This document shows positions 39,451 to 47,534 of a stretch of DNA of 64,000 bases, one piece after another; the first letter of the stretch is position 1, and each line of letters opens with the position of its first letter. This stretch comes from CADEFX01 sp046154585. Its GTDB lineage: Bacteria; Pseudomonadota; Alphaproteobacteria; Rhizobiales; Hyphomicrobiaceae. A program made the translations under genes and the position numbers. The stretch is taken from assembly GCA_046154585.1 (NCBI GenBank), contig JBJXDX010000126.1, forward strand, positions 1-64,000, in the 5' to 3' direction. The notes below the pieces were generated by a model, which did not search any database, was not told the origin of the DNA, and worked only from the letters and a program-made list of their open reading frames with translations.

Positions 39451-41715
39451 TCAGGCCGCGTCACTGGACGCAGCCCGGCTCGTGCAGAATTGCATGATCT
39501 GCTGGGCGGGTTTGGGGGGACTGAGGAGATAGCCCTGGATCTCGGTGCAGCCCCGCGACCGCACGATTTCGAGTTGATCGGCGGTTTCGACGCCCTCGGC
39601 CGTGGTCGTCATGCCGAGCGAGCTACCGAGCTGCACCACCGCACTGACGATGGCCAGCGCGTTTTGGTTGCCGCATTCGAGATCCTTGATGAAGCTCCGA
39701 TCGATCTTGATCTTGTCGAACGGAAAGCTCTGCAGATAGCTCAGCGACGAATAGCCGGTGCCGAAATCATCAAGGGCAATTTTGACGCCCACGCTGCGCA
39801 GGCTCTTCAGCATATCCAGCGCACTGTCGCTGTCCTGCACGAGGATGGATTCGGTGATTTCGAGCTCGAGACGGCCGGGTGCGAGACCAGATGCGGCAAG
39901 CGCGCTCATGATCATCTGCACCAGCGTTCGGTTCTTGAACTGCACCGACGAGAGATTGACGGACACCATGATGTGATCCGGCCAGGATGCCGCCTCACGG
40001 CATGCTTCGCGCATCACCCACTCGCCGATCTGGCATATCAGGCCGGTTTCTTCCGCGAGCGGAATAAACTCCGCCGGCGACACCACTCCGGCACCGGGTT
40101 TGTTCCAGCGGATCAGCGCCTCGAAACTACAGACTTCATTATGTTCAAGGTTCAGAAGGGGCTGATAATAAACCTCGAACTCGCCATTCTGGATCGCATT
40201 GCGCAGCCCGAGTTCCAGGTCCCTGCGCGATTGCAGATGCGAGTTCATGCCGGCTTCGAAGAACCTGTAGGTTCCTCGCCGGTCCTGTTTCGCTTTGTAG
40301 AGCGCCAGATCCGCATTCCGCAGCAGCAATTCGGCGTCGATCCCGTCCTGCGGAGACAGCGCGATGCCGATGCTCGTGCCGATCATCACCTGATGGCCCA
40401 TGAGCGAGAACGGCTCCTGCACGATCTCGACAATGCGCGCGGCCACGGCCATCGCCTCCTCAGGCGACGCGATCGGACATTGCACAATGGCAAACTCGTC
40501 GCCGCTCACGCGGCCCAGCGTATCGTTTTCCCTGACGCAGCTCGCGACGCGCGCGGCCACCGCTTTCAGCAATGCATCACCGACGGCGTGTCCGAGCGTA
40601 TCGTTGACTTCCTTGAACCGGTCCAGATCAAGGCAATGCACGGCCAGAGCCTCGCCGCGGCCGACACGCACCAGCGCTTCGTCGAGTCGCTCATGCAGAA
40701 GCGTCCGGTTGGGCAGGCCCGTGAGCGCATCGTGATGCGCCATGTAGGCAATCCTGGCCTCGGCCTGCCGCTGCTCGGTGATGTCTTCATGCGTGGTGAC
40801 CCAGCCGCCGCAAACCATCGGCCGCCGGGCGATGGCGATGGAACGGCCGTCGCTGAGCTGCTGGACGCTGTTGGAAGCCGTAGTAACGCGCGCCGTGCGC
40901 TCGACCATGTATTCACTCGGCGTGGGGCCGGCATAGAGCCCCTTGGCGATGCGGTATTCAACGATTTCGCGCAGCGTCGTGCCGGGGCGTGCCTGCTCGG
41001 CCGTCAGCCCGTACATCTCAGCGTACTGCTTGTTGCACACCAGGATCTTCTGATCGCGATCGAACATGCACAGCCCCTGCGACATATGCTCGAGGGCGGT
41101 GTTGAAACGTACGTTCTTGTCGTGAGCCTCGGCCTGCGCCTGCTGCAGCAGGCCAAGGGCCGTGTCCAAAGCCGTCAACGGAAGGCGGCGGAAGCAGTAC
41201 CAGGCGGCAAAGCCCAGGACGAGGAAAGCGAGCAACGTGTTGAGCGTGCCCACAAGGATCGGCCCGGTGCTGCAAGCCACATTGAACGTGCCCTGGAAGC
41301 CGACAGCACGAATAGGCGCGTGCACCCTAATCTCGGGCCAAACGATCGATCTACCGGCGAACGTGACGATCTGGCCATTTTTCTCCGTAATCCAGCTCGC
41401 GACGACCGTGTCATCTGCTCCGCGCGTCGCATAGAGAATGCTGGGCGCGATCTCCCATATGGCCCCGGGCTCCGCTCCCGCCTTGATGAGTTGCATCTCA
41501 ACGTGGCGGGCACCAACCGTCGCATGCTCCCGAGCGCGGGCGTTGAGCTCGGAATAGCTCATGACCGCATACGCGAGCGGAGGAGCAATGACGGTGATGG
41601 CTATGACGGCTTTGCCCAGATGCGCGATGAGCGATCGCGCGGTCGACGGCCGGGACACGAGCCGACGCAAGCTTTCGACTCGCGCGAAATTGAAAAACGC
41701 AAAAAATTCACGCAC
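39451..41715 (-). CDS. Membrane GGDEF-EAL protein (c-di-GMP turnover)
   Basis: A 754-residue inner-membrane protein. Two membrane helices (about 35-55 and 155-175) enclose a periplasmic sensor part. A PAS-like domain follows (about 195-310: LEHMSQGLCMFDRDQKILVC). The GGDEF domain (about 325-480) has DLDRFKEVNDTLGHAVGDAL and the active-site motif RVSGDEF, with Ser in place of the first Gly, a change often tolerated. The EAL domain (about 500-745) has FEALIRW, VSVNLSS, LELEITES, DDFGTGYSSL, KIKIDRSF and AEGVET, so all catalytic residues are present. It probably both makes and degrades c-di-GMP. It is divergent from the polysaccharide operon at 42054, whose glycosyltransferase carries a PilZ c-di-GMP receptor. 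Confidence 0.93.
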   Translation of the reverse strand: MREFFAFFNFARVESLRRLVSRPSTARSLIAHLGKAVIAITVIAPPLAYAVMSYSELNARAREHATVGARHVEMQLIKAGAEPGAIWEIAPSILYATRGADDTVVASWITEKNGQIVTFAGRSIVWPEIRVHAPIRAVGFQGTFNVACSTGPILVGTLNTLLAFLVLGFAAWYCFRRLPLTALDTALGLLQQAQAEAHDKNVRFNTALEHMSQGLCMFDRDQKILVCNKQYAEMYGLTAEQARPGTTLREIVEYRIAKGLYAGPTPSEYMVERTARVTTASNSVQQLSDGRSIAIARRPMVCGGWVTTHEDITEQRQAEARIAYMAHHDALTGLPNRTLLHERLDEALVRVGRGEALAVHCLDLDRFKEVNDTLGHAVGDALLKAVAARVASCVRENDTLGRVSGDEFAIVQCPIASPEEAMAVAARIVEIVQEPFSLMGHQVMIGTSIGIALSPQDGIDAELLLRNADLALYKAKQDRRGTYRFFEAGMNSHLQSRRDLELGLRNAIQNGEFEVYYQPLLNLEHNEVCSFEALIRWNKPGAGVVSPAEFIPLAEETGLICQIGEWVMREACREAASWPDHIMVSVNLSSVQFKNRTLVQMIMSALAASGLAPGRLELEITESILVQDSDSALDMLKSLRSVGVKIALDDFGTGYSSLSYLQSFPFDKIKIDRSFIKDLECGNQNALAIVSAVVQLGSSLGMTTTAEGVETADQLEIVRSRGCTEIQGYLLSPPKPAQQIMQFCTSRAASSDAA

Positions 41716-42053
41716 GGCCGGTTCCCCTCAAACAGGCTTACGAGGCGAAAAGATAAGCGTGCGATGCTTAATGATTGGAGAATGATATATATAAATTTTT
41801 CGAAATCGCGAGGCGCCCAGGTCTCCTTTGGCTATTTTAGTACATGTTTCACACATAAGGCACCGCAGGCCAAGTCCGTTAATAGAAATTCCACCATAAA
41901 AATAGAAAGAGTTTTAAAATATAAAATTCTACCGAATTGCAACAGTGTGCAACGCATAAATGCCCCGAAACAGTTGAGTAGCACTGCGGCGCCTAGGTTT
42001 GTTCGGCGGCATTGCGTGGGCCGCCGACGTCGCGGCTGCGAGAGGGAAGTATC
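41716..42053. other. AT-rich divergent intergenic region
   Basis: This 338-base gap between the GGDEF-EAL gene and the polysaccharide operon is far richer in A and T than its surroundings, notably 41780-41810 and 41880-41945 (ATGATATATATAAATTTTTC; AAAATATAAAATTC). I see no gene. It must hold both divergent promoters and looks like a binding site for a nucleoid or silencing protein. GGGAAG at about 42043 is the ribosome site of the next gene. Confidence 0.6.
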
Positions 42054-43571
42054 ATGTCTCGTCAGAGTGCCAAGAGATCGAAGCCACGGGCCGAGGCAGC
42101 CTCCGGCGTCGATCATCGCGCGACCGAGGGCGAACAGCGCGCCGCACAGATGAATGCGCTCGATGGCAATGAGCGTATTGCGTATCTACGCGAGGCCCTC
42201 GAAGACGCACGCTGGCTGCAGCATGGTCGCCGGACGGCAGACACCGGCACAGGAGCCGTACGCAGCTTCAAGCGGAAGTGGCAGAGACTCTACCTGCCGT
42301 GGGCCCATTCGGTCAGAGACGGTTTGTGGCAGCGGGAAGACGGCGCCACACCGCTGGCAGACGCCCTCAAGAGCGAGACGTCGCGCAAGGTTCTCAAGAC
42401 GGCCATCGCGCTGGCGATTGCGGTGCTCGTTGGCTGGGGTCCGACGCAGAGGTTGATGCAGACAACCAGCGTCGAAGCCATCGTCAATGCACCGCTGATC
42501 ACGCTGCGGTCTCCCATCGACGGCGAGCTCGCCTCGACACCCGACGTTCTTGCGGTCGGCGCGGCGTATGCGCCGGGCACGCCGATCCTGAAAATCATCG
42601 ACCGGCGCGCCGATCGCGCAAGGCTCGACGACTTGCGGCGCACCGTCGGGCTGCTGGAGGAAGAGCGCACGGCATTTGAGGCCAAGCTCGCCAACGCAAG
42701 CGCCATGCGTGTCGATTTCCTCACGCAGACCAAGCAGTTCCAGGATGGGCGGGTGCAGCAGCTCGAAGCGCGCATCAGAGAAGTTCGGAGCGATCTGTCC
42801 GCCAACCGGGCTCGCCGCGAGGAAGCTGCCGCCGTGTTGCAGAGGACGTCGGAGCTGGAAGCGAAGGGAGCGCAAAGCCGGGCGACGCTCGACAAGGCAC
42901 GCCGGGACCACGAGATTCTCATCCACACGATTGCCGCTACCGAGCACCGGTTGAAGTCGATCGAGGTGGAGCTCGCGGCCGCTAAGAGCGGGTTCTTCCT
43001 GGGCGACAGTTACAACGACCGTCCGCGCTCCGCTCAGCGCGCCGACGAGATGCAGCAGCAGGTTGCCGACTTGAGCGCGGACCTGAAGCAGCGCGAGAGC
43101 CGAATTGCCCGCCTGCAGACCGAGCTGGCAAGCGAGACAGCGCGATTTGCAGATGTTGCCGAAGTCTCCATCGTGGCGCCTTCATCGGGAAGCGTGTGGG
43201 AAGTTTTCACGGCGCCGGGAGAACAGGTGAGGCGCGGACAGGAGCTGGCCCGCATGCTCGACTGCAACTCGGCGGTCGTCACCGCGGCTGTCAGCGAGTC
43301 GGTCTACAATCGCCTGCGTGTCGGCCAGCCGGCGAAGTTCCGACTGCGCGACGGCAGCAAGGACCTGGATGGACGCATCGTTCATCTCACCGGTGTGGCG
43401 GCGGCCCCTGCCAACTTCGCGATCGCACCGTCGGCGCTGACGCGAGAGTCCTATCGCGTGACCGTGAGAGTGCCTGATCTTGGCAAGTCGGCGACGTGCG
43501 ATCTCGGGCGTACGGGCCGCGTGCTGTTCTCCAGCTCACAGGGCGAGGCTGCGGCCGCGCCAGCGAAATGA
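42054..43571 (+). CDS. HlyD-like membrane-fusion protein of a polysaccharide synthase (BgsB-like)
   Basis: A 505-residue protein. A cytoplasmic, charged N-terminus of about 100 residues is followed by one membrane helix (VLKTAIALAIAVLVGWG). Then comes a barrel-sandwich half with the lipoyl-like PIDGELASTPDVLAVGAAYA, a long coiled-coil hairpin (about 180-370), and the returning half VSIVAPSSGSVWEVFTAPGE. The layout is that of HlyD/Alg44-type periplasmic adaptors. It is coupled by ATGA overlap to a GT2 synthase; the same pair occurs as bgsB-bgsA, for mixed-linkage beta-glucan, in Sinorhizobium. The start at 42054 has GGGAAG upstream. The pair could instead make another glucan such as curdlan; the sequence alone does not decide. 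Confidence 0.8.
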   Translation: MSRQSAKRSKPRAEAASGVDHRATEGEQRAAQMNALDGNERIAYLREALEDARWLQHGRRTADTGTGAVRSFKRKWQRLYLPWAHSVRDGLWQREDGATPLADALKSETSRKVLKTAIALAIAVLVGWGPTQRLMQTTSVEAIVNAPLITLRSPIDGELASTPDVLAVGAAYAPGTPILKIIDRRADRARLDDLRRTVGLLEEERTAFEAKLANASAMRVDFLTQTKQFQDGRVQQLEARIREVRSDLSANRARREEAAAVLQRTSELEAKGAQSRATLDKARRDHEILIHTIAATEHRLKSIEVELAAAKSGFFLGDSYNDRPRSAQRADEMQQQVADLSADLKQRESRIARLQTELASETARFADVAEVSIVAPSSGSVWEVFTAPGEQVRRGQELARMLDCNSAVVTAAVSESVYNRLRVGQPAKFRLRDGSKDLDGRIVHLTGVAAAPANFAIAPSALTRESYRVTVRVPDLGKSATCDLGRTGRVLFSSSQGEAAAAPAK

Positions 43572-45535
43572 GCCCCATCGCGACCACGATCATGAACGGG
43601 GCGTGGCCCGGCATCGTGGCGGCAGGCCTCGTCGTTGCGTTGCTGCCGTGGATGCGCCGGGAAAGCTCGGTGGCGCGCACGATCGTGATTGCCGTATCGA
43701 TCTCGCTCGGCTGGCAATACATGTTCTGGCGCGTGACGCAGACGCTTCCGGACGCCGGCTTTACGGCGGACTATATCGTCGGCGTCCTGTTCGTCACGGT
43801 CGAGGCCCTGGCGCTTCTGTCGACCAGCCTGTCCTTCTTCTTTCTGACGCGGATACGCAGCCGCACGAAAGACGTCGAGCAAAACATGAGCTGGCTCACC
43901 AGCCAGCCGGTCCCGCCCCGCGTCGACGTGCTGATCTGCACGTACAACGAAGATGAGAGCATCCTCGAGCAGACGATCGTTGGCGCGCTGGCGATGGAGT
44001 ACGCGAATTTCGGGGTGTGGGTCTGCGACGACGGGCGCCGGCCGTGGCTTGGCGGGCTGTGCGAGAAGCTCGGTTGCGGTTACATCACGCGCACAGACAA
44101 CGCGCATGCCAAGGCCGGCAACATCAACAATGCGCTGAAGCACCTATCGACGCTGCCGGACCCGCCGCAGTTCATATCGATTCTCGACGCCGATTTCGTG
44201 CCGACGCCCCAGTTCCTCACGCGGACCATGACGCTGTTCCGCGACGAGACGGTCGGCATCGTGCAGACGCCGCAGCACTTCATCAATCCCGATCCGATCG
44301 GCGGCAATCTCTCCACGGGCCGCGTGTGGCCGGACGAGCAGCGCTACTTCTTCGACGTGCTGATGGCGTCGAAGGATGCCTGGGGCGCCGCCTTCTGCTG
44401 CGGCACGTCGTCGGTCCTGCGCTACGCGGCGCTGATGAAGATCGGCGGTTTTCCGACCGACTCGGTGACCGAGGACTATCTCGTCACGCTGCGGCTACGC
44501 GCCATCGGCTACCAAACCGTCTATCTCAACGAGCGGCTTTCGCTCGGTCTCGCTCCGGAAGGGCTGAAGGAATACATCACGCAGCGCAGCCGCTGGTGCC
44601 TCGGCTTCGTGCAGATCTGCCGCGGCGAAAGCGGCCCGTGGCGGCTCAACAGCAATCTCACGCTCGTCGATCGGGTCATCCTGTCGGGAACTTTCCTCTA
44701 CTGGAGCGCCGCGCACGCCTTCCGCGTGGCCGGGCTCATCATTCCCATCCTTTATCTGCTGGGCGGCGTGGAGGCGGTGCACGCCAACGTCGAAGACACG
44801 CTGGCGCATTTCATTCCGTATTTCCTGGCGCAGATGGCCATCATGAGCTGGATGACGCAGGGGCGGGTTCTGCCGATGATGACCGACGTCTGCCAGCTGC
44901 TGGCAGCCAACGAAGTGTTGCGCGCCGTGGCCGCGGGGCTCATCAAGCCCAAGGGGCAGAAATTCAAGGTCACGGCCAAAGGCGGCGATCGCAGCAAGCT
45001 CATCGTGCAGTGGCCGCTGCTGAGAACCTATCTGATCTACCTGGCGCTCACGATTGCGGGCGTGGTGTCGGCCTTCGTGATCGACGACGGCCGGTCGCTG
45101 CAGGAATCGAGCGCGCTGGCGCTGTTCTGGAGCTGGTACAATATCGTGCTGCTGACCATCGGCTGCATGGTCTGCATCGAGCAGCCGCGCCCACGCAAGG
45201 CAGAACGCTTCGACGCGCATGAGCAAGCCGTTCTGGTCGTGAACGGACAGGTGCATTCCCACCCGGTGCTCGACATCTCGCGCAGCGGCATTCGGTTGGC
45301 AGGGCCTGCACCTGCTGCGCGCGGCGCCATGGTCGAGCTGACGTTGGACGGAACGCGCGTCGCAGGTCAGATCGCCCGCATCGACCCAGGTGCCTTCGCG
45401 GTTCAAGTGGAGGATACGCTTCCCGCACGCAAGGCCATGATCAAGCAGATCTATAGCGGCCGCTACAGCTCCGCGGTCGACAACATCCGCGGGCGCGACG
45501 TGTTTACGGCCGTGGTCGCGCGGCTGTTTCGATAA
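43568..45535 (+). CDS. Processive GT2 glycosyltransferase with C-terminal PilZ domain (BgsA/CrdS/BcsA-like)
   Basis: A 655-residue membrane synthase. N-terminal helices (about 10-30, 37-55, 65-95) precede the GT2 domain with VLICTYNEDE, VWVCDDGRR, ISILDADFVP (DxD), SVTEDYLVTLRL (TED) and QRSRWCLGFVQ (QxxRW): the full D,D,D,QxxRW set of cellulose-synthase-like enzymes. Further helices (about 375-400, 425-445, 490-510, 520-545) form the export channel. The tail, about 550-630, is PilZ-like, with RKAER (RxxxR) and LDISRSGI (DxSxxG), so c-di-GMP should switch it on. Start ATG overlaps the stop of the adaptor gene. The nearby GGDEF-EAL protein is a natural c-di-GMP source or sink. Confidence 0.88.
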   Translation: MSPIATTIMNGAWPGIVAAGLVVALLPWMRRESSVARTIVIAVSISLGWQYMFWRVTQTLPDAGFTADYIVGVLFVTVEALALLSTSLSFFFLTRIRSRTKDVEQNMSWLTSQPVPPRVDVLICTYNEDESILEQTIVGALAMEYANFGVWVCDDGRRPWLGGLCEKLGCGYITRTDNAHAKAGNINNALKHLSTLPDPPQFISILDADFVPTPQFLTRTMTLFRDETVGIVQTPQHFINPDPIGGNLSTGRVWPDEQRYFFDVLMASKDAWGAAFCCGTSSVLRYAALMKIGGFPTDSVTEDYLVTLRLRAIGYQTVYLNERLSLGLAPEGLKEYITQRSRWCLGFVQICRGESGPWRLNSNLTLVDRVILSGTFLYWSAAHAFRVAGLIIPILYLLGGVEAVHANVEDTLAHFIPYFLAQMAIMSWMTQGRVLPMMTDVCQLLAANEVLRAVAAGLIKPKGQKFKVTAKGGDRSKLIVQWPLLRTYLIYLALTIAGVVSAFVIDDGRSLQESSALALFWSWYNIVLLTIGCMVCIEQPRPRKAERFDAHEQAVLVVNGQVHSHPVLDISRSGIRLAGPAPAARGAMVELTLDGTRVAGQIARIDPGAFAVQVEDTLPARKAMIKQIYSGRYSSAVDNIRGRDVFTAVVARLFR

Positions 45536-45647
45536 TCCGTCTCACAACTATTCCGGCCCGCCACGATTTCGACACCCGCTGTTTTGCCATCTTGTTCTCG
45601 TAAGAGAGCTTTGTGGGCGGGCGTGTTGTGTTGCGGGAGATTCTACC

Positions 45648-46823
45648 TTGGGGAGCAATATCCACAGCCCCTCGCGCTTGCCGTTTCCGACGCATAGCCG
45701 AAATCGTTTGCAAGGTTTTCATCCGACGTGGCGGCGGCGCGTCGCACGGCTCGCGGCATGCGCAGAACCGATCGCGGATTTGGCCGACAGCTTTCCCGCC
45801 CTGCTTTTCGCACTGGCCTCGGGCCATGCCACGAGCGCGCAGCGCAAGCGCGCACGCGCGCATGTTGAAATGGGCCATTCGCTCAAGGCTGCCGCGCAAG
45901 AGCTTGACCTGCCATTCTGGCTGCGGCGCCTGCCGGCCGGAGCGTTCACGCGGCCGCTTCCCGCCATTCCCGGCGATACAGAGTTTGCCGTCGCCGTGTC
46001 CAGCCGACTGCCGTCGCGGAGCGAAGACGCCGCAATATGGTTTGATCGCATTCTGTTCGCGCTGACAATGATCGGCCGGGACTTTGCCGTGTGGCTCGCC
46101 GTCAGTGGTCGCATGGCACCGAACCCGTCCTCGGATGAGGACTTTCAATGGCTGGTCGCCTGGGCCTGGCATGCTGCGCACCCCGAGACGCGCGGTGCAA
46201 AATTGCTGCGGCGACCGTGGTCCGCGGCCATAACGTGGAAGAAGGCGAACGAGGAGATCGCGATCTGGCGCAAGCGCATCGATCTGGCGGCGACGCTCGG
46301 CGACGGCATCCACGACCCCTGGTTTGCGGACGGGCACGCGCTCGGATTGCATGTCACGGCGTTGCGGACGGCGCAGCACTTCATTGACGAGAGCATCGCG
46401 ATGGAGAATTGCCTCGACCAGTATGCGCGGCACCTGATGCTTGGACGCGTGCGCGTGTTCAGCGTGCGCAAGCAGGGCCGCAGTGTCGCCAACCTCGAGC
46501 TGGCCTTGCGGCCCGACGACGCGACGATGCCGGGCATCGTACAGCTTCGCGGTCCGCGCAACCGGCGCGTGTCGACGCATGTGTGGCAGGCGGTGCACGC
46601 CTGGCTTGGAAGCCAGCCGTTCAGGGCCTTGGCGAGCGAGCCGGCGGATGCGGCATCCGCCGAGGCAACGTTGCAGGCGCTATGGCGGCCCTACTTGGAG
46701 AAGCTCGCATCCATGGGGGTGGAATGCCGGCACAAGGCACTGTCGGAGGCCTCTCATACCGCGCGCCTCCGCAGGCAGTGCTCGCTGCCTGCAACGGCAG
46801 CGATGTACAGGCCTCTTCCGTGA
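45648..46823 (+). CDS. Conserved hypothetical protein, PcfJ-like C-terminal part
   Basis: A 391-residue, cytoplasmic, helical and basic protein rich in Trp and Arg. The N-terminal 200 residues (ADSFPALLFALASGHATSAQ, WFDRILFALTMIGRDFAVWL) resemble nothing I know. About residues 225-290 read FIDESIAMENCLDQYARHLM then GRVRVFSVRKQG, VANLELAL; a pattern MxxCVxxYAxxVxxGxxxIFSxR is typical of PcfJ-like proteins. These occur on plasmids and chromosomes and have no settled function. The TTG at 45648 is the predicted start, with GGGAG 9 bases upstream; it could begin later. It is convergent with the phasin gene, only 7 bases apart. Confidence 0.65.
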   Translation: MGSNIHSPSRLPFPTHSRNRLQGFHPTWRRRVARLAACAEPIADLADSFPALLFALASGHATSAQRKRARAHVEMGHSLKAAAQELDLPFWLRRLPAGAFTRPLPAIPGDTEFAVAVSSRLPSRSEDAAIWFDRILFALTMIGRDFAVWLAVSGRMAPNPSSDEDFQWLVAWAWHAAHPETRGAKLLRRPWSAAITWKKANEEIAIWRKRIDLAATLGDGIHDPWFADGHALGLHVTALRTAQHFIDESIAMENCLDQYARHLMLGRVRVFSVRKQGRSVANLELALRPDDATMPGIVQLRGPRNRRVSTHVWQAVHAWLGSQPFRALASEPADAASAEATLQALWRPYLEKLASMGVECRHKALSEASHTARLRRQCSLPATAAMYRPLP

Positions 46824-46830
46824 CGGCGCG

Positions 46831-47247
46831 TCAGGCTGCGCGGCGCGAGGCCTGCTTGCGGGCCGGCGCCTCATCATCGCGAGCTTCATTGAAATCCATG
46901 AAGTCGCGATCCGGCGCCGCGCCGTTACCCAGGTGCACACCCGAGGACAGGAGCGAACCCCACGCCTCCATCGCATTGCGGCTGCTGTCTGTATAGTCGC
47001 GCGCGGCGGTTTGCCAAAACCGCATCTGCTCCGCGGCCAGATCCTGGGGAGAACGGCAACGCCCAAGGGTCGACGGCAGGTCGAGGTAGGCGCGCATACG
47101 CCTTCCGGTGAGACTCATCAGCTCCATGTTGAACCGCATGGCGGCTTTGACGATGGGTGCCGAAGCCTGTGCCGACAGTCCAAAATTAAGCCAAGGCGCC
47201 ATCATGTCAGACGGGTTTCGCGCATCAGTTCGAAGGTCTTCAGCCAT
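46831..47247 (-). CDS. Phasin-family protein
   Basis: A 138-residue helical, amphipathic protein. LNFGLSAQASAPIVKAAMRF then NMELMSLTGRRMRAYLDLPS and SPQDLAAEQMRFWQTAARDY fit the phasin pattern, in which two long helices coat polyhydroxyalkanoate granules. The end is charged and disordered (DEAPARKQASRRAA). Phasins are widespread in alphaproteobacteria; here no other PHA gene is near. Start: ATG at 47247. The upstream 287 bases hold the palindromic element (47294-47441) and no gene. It could also be a relative of phasins with another job, since short members are hard to tell apart. Confidence 0.7.
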   Translation of the reverse strand: MAEDLRTDARNPSDMMAPWLNFGLSAQASAPIVKAAMRFNMELMSLTGRRMRAYLDLPSTLGRCRSPQDLAAEQMRFWQTAARDYTDSSRNAMEAWGSLLSSGVHLGNGAAPDRDFMDFNEARDDEAPARKQASRRAA

Positions 47248-47293
47248 TGCCGCACTCCCCAGACGCTACGATTAAAACACTCGGGCCGGCCTC

Positions 47294-47441
47294 TAGAGCA
47301 GGATCGCTTCGGATGGAGACACTCAACCTTGGTCGAGGCGCCTCGCGCCGAAGCGTGAATCCTGCTCTACTTCAAATGTTTAGAGGGCGATTCACGCTTC
47401 GTATGAAAGCCTTTGCTTCCATGCGAAACGATCGCGCTCTA
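47294..47441. repeat. Composite palindromic element (two adjacent hairpins)
   Basis: First hairpin: TAGAGCAGGATCGCTTCGG (47294-47312) pairs with CCGAAGCGTGAATCCTGCTCTA (47348-47369), enclosing the palindrome GAGGCGCCTC. Second hairpin: TAGAGGGCGATTCACGCTTC plus GTATGAAAGC (47381-47410) against GCTTCCATGCGAAACG plus ATCGCGCTCTA (47415-47441). Both begin TAGAG and share GATTCACGCTTCG, so they are related units. A single unit of the second type lies at 4915-4953. This is an extragenic palindromic family, probably with many copies in the genome. Confidence 0.85.
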
Positions 47442-47534
47442 GCCCGCGACTTTTCTTCGCACCAAGGAGCCTACACCCTGCATGGTTAATAGGCAAACGG
47501 GGGTGGACAGGCATGTGGGCGGACGGGATTACGC

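Noticed and set aside
37637..39532. A 631-codon open frame on the plus strand
   Set aside because: Antisense to hyuA, which has full family motifs; high GC at third positions creates long antisense frames.
39391..42153. A 920-codon open frame on the plus strand
   Set aside because: Antisense to the GGDEF-EAL gene, whose catalytic motifs are complete on the other strand. The frame also runs through the AT-rich gap, where it has no plausible protein content.
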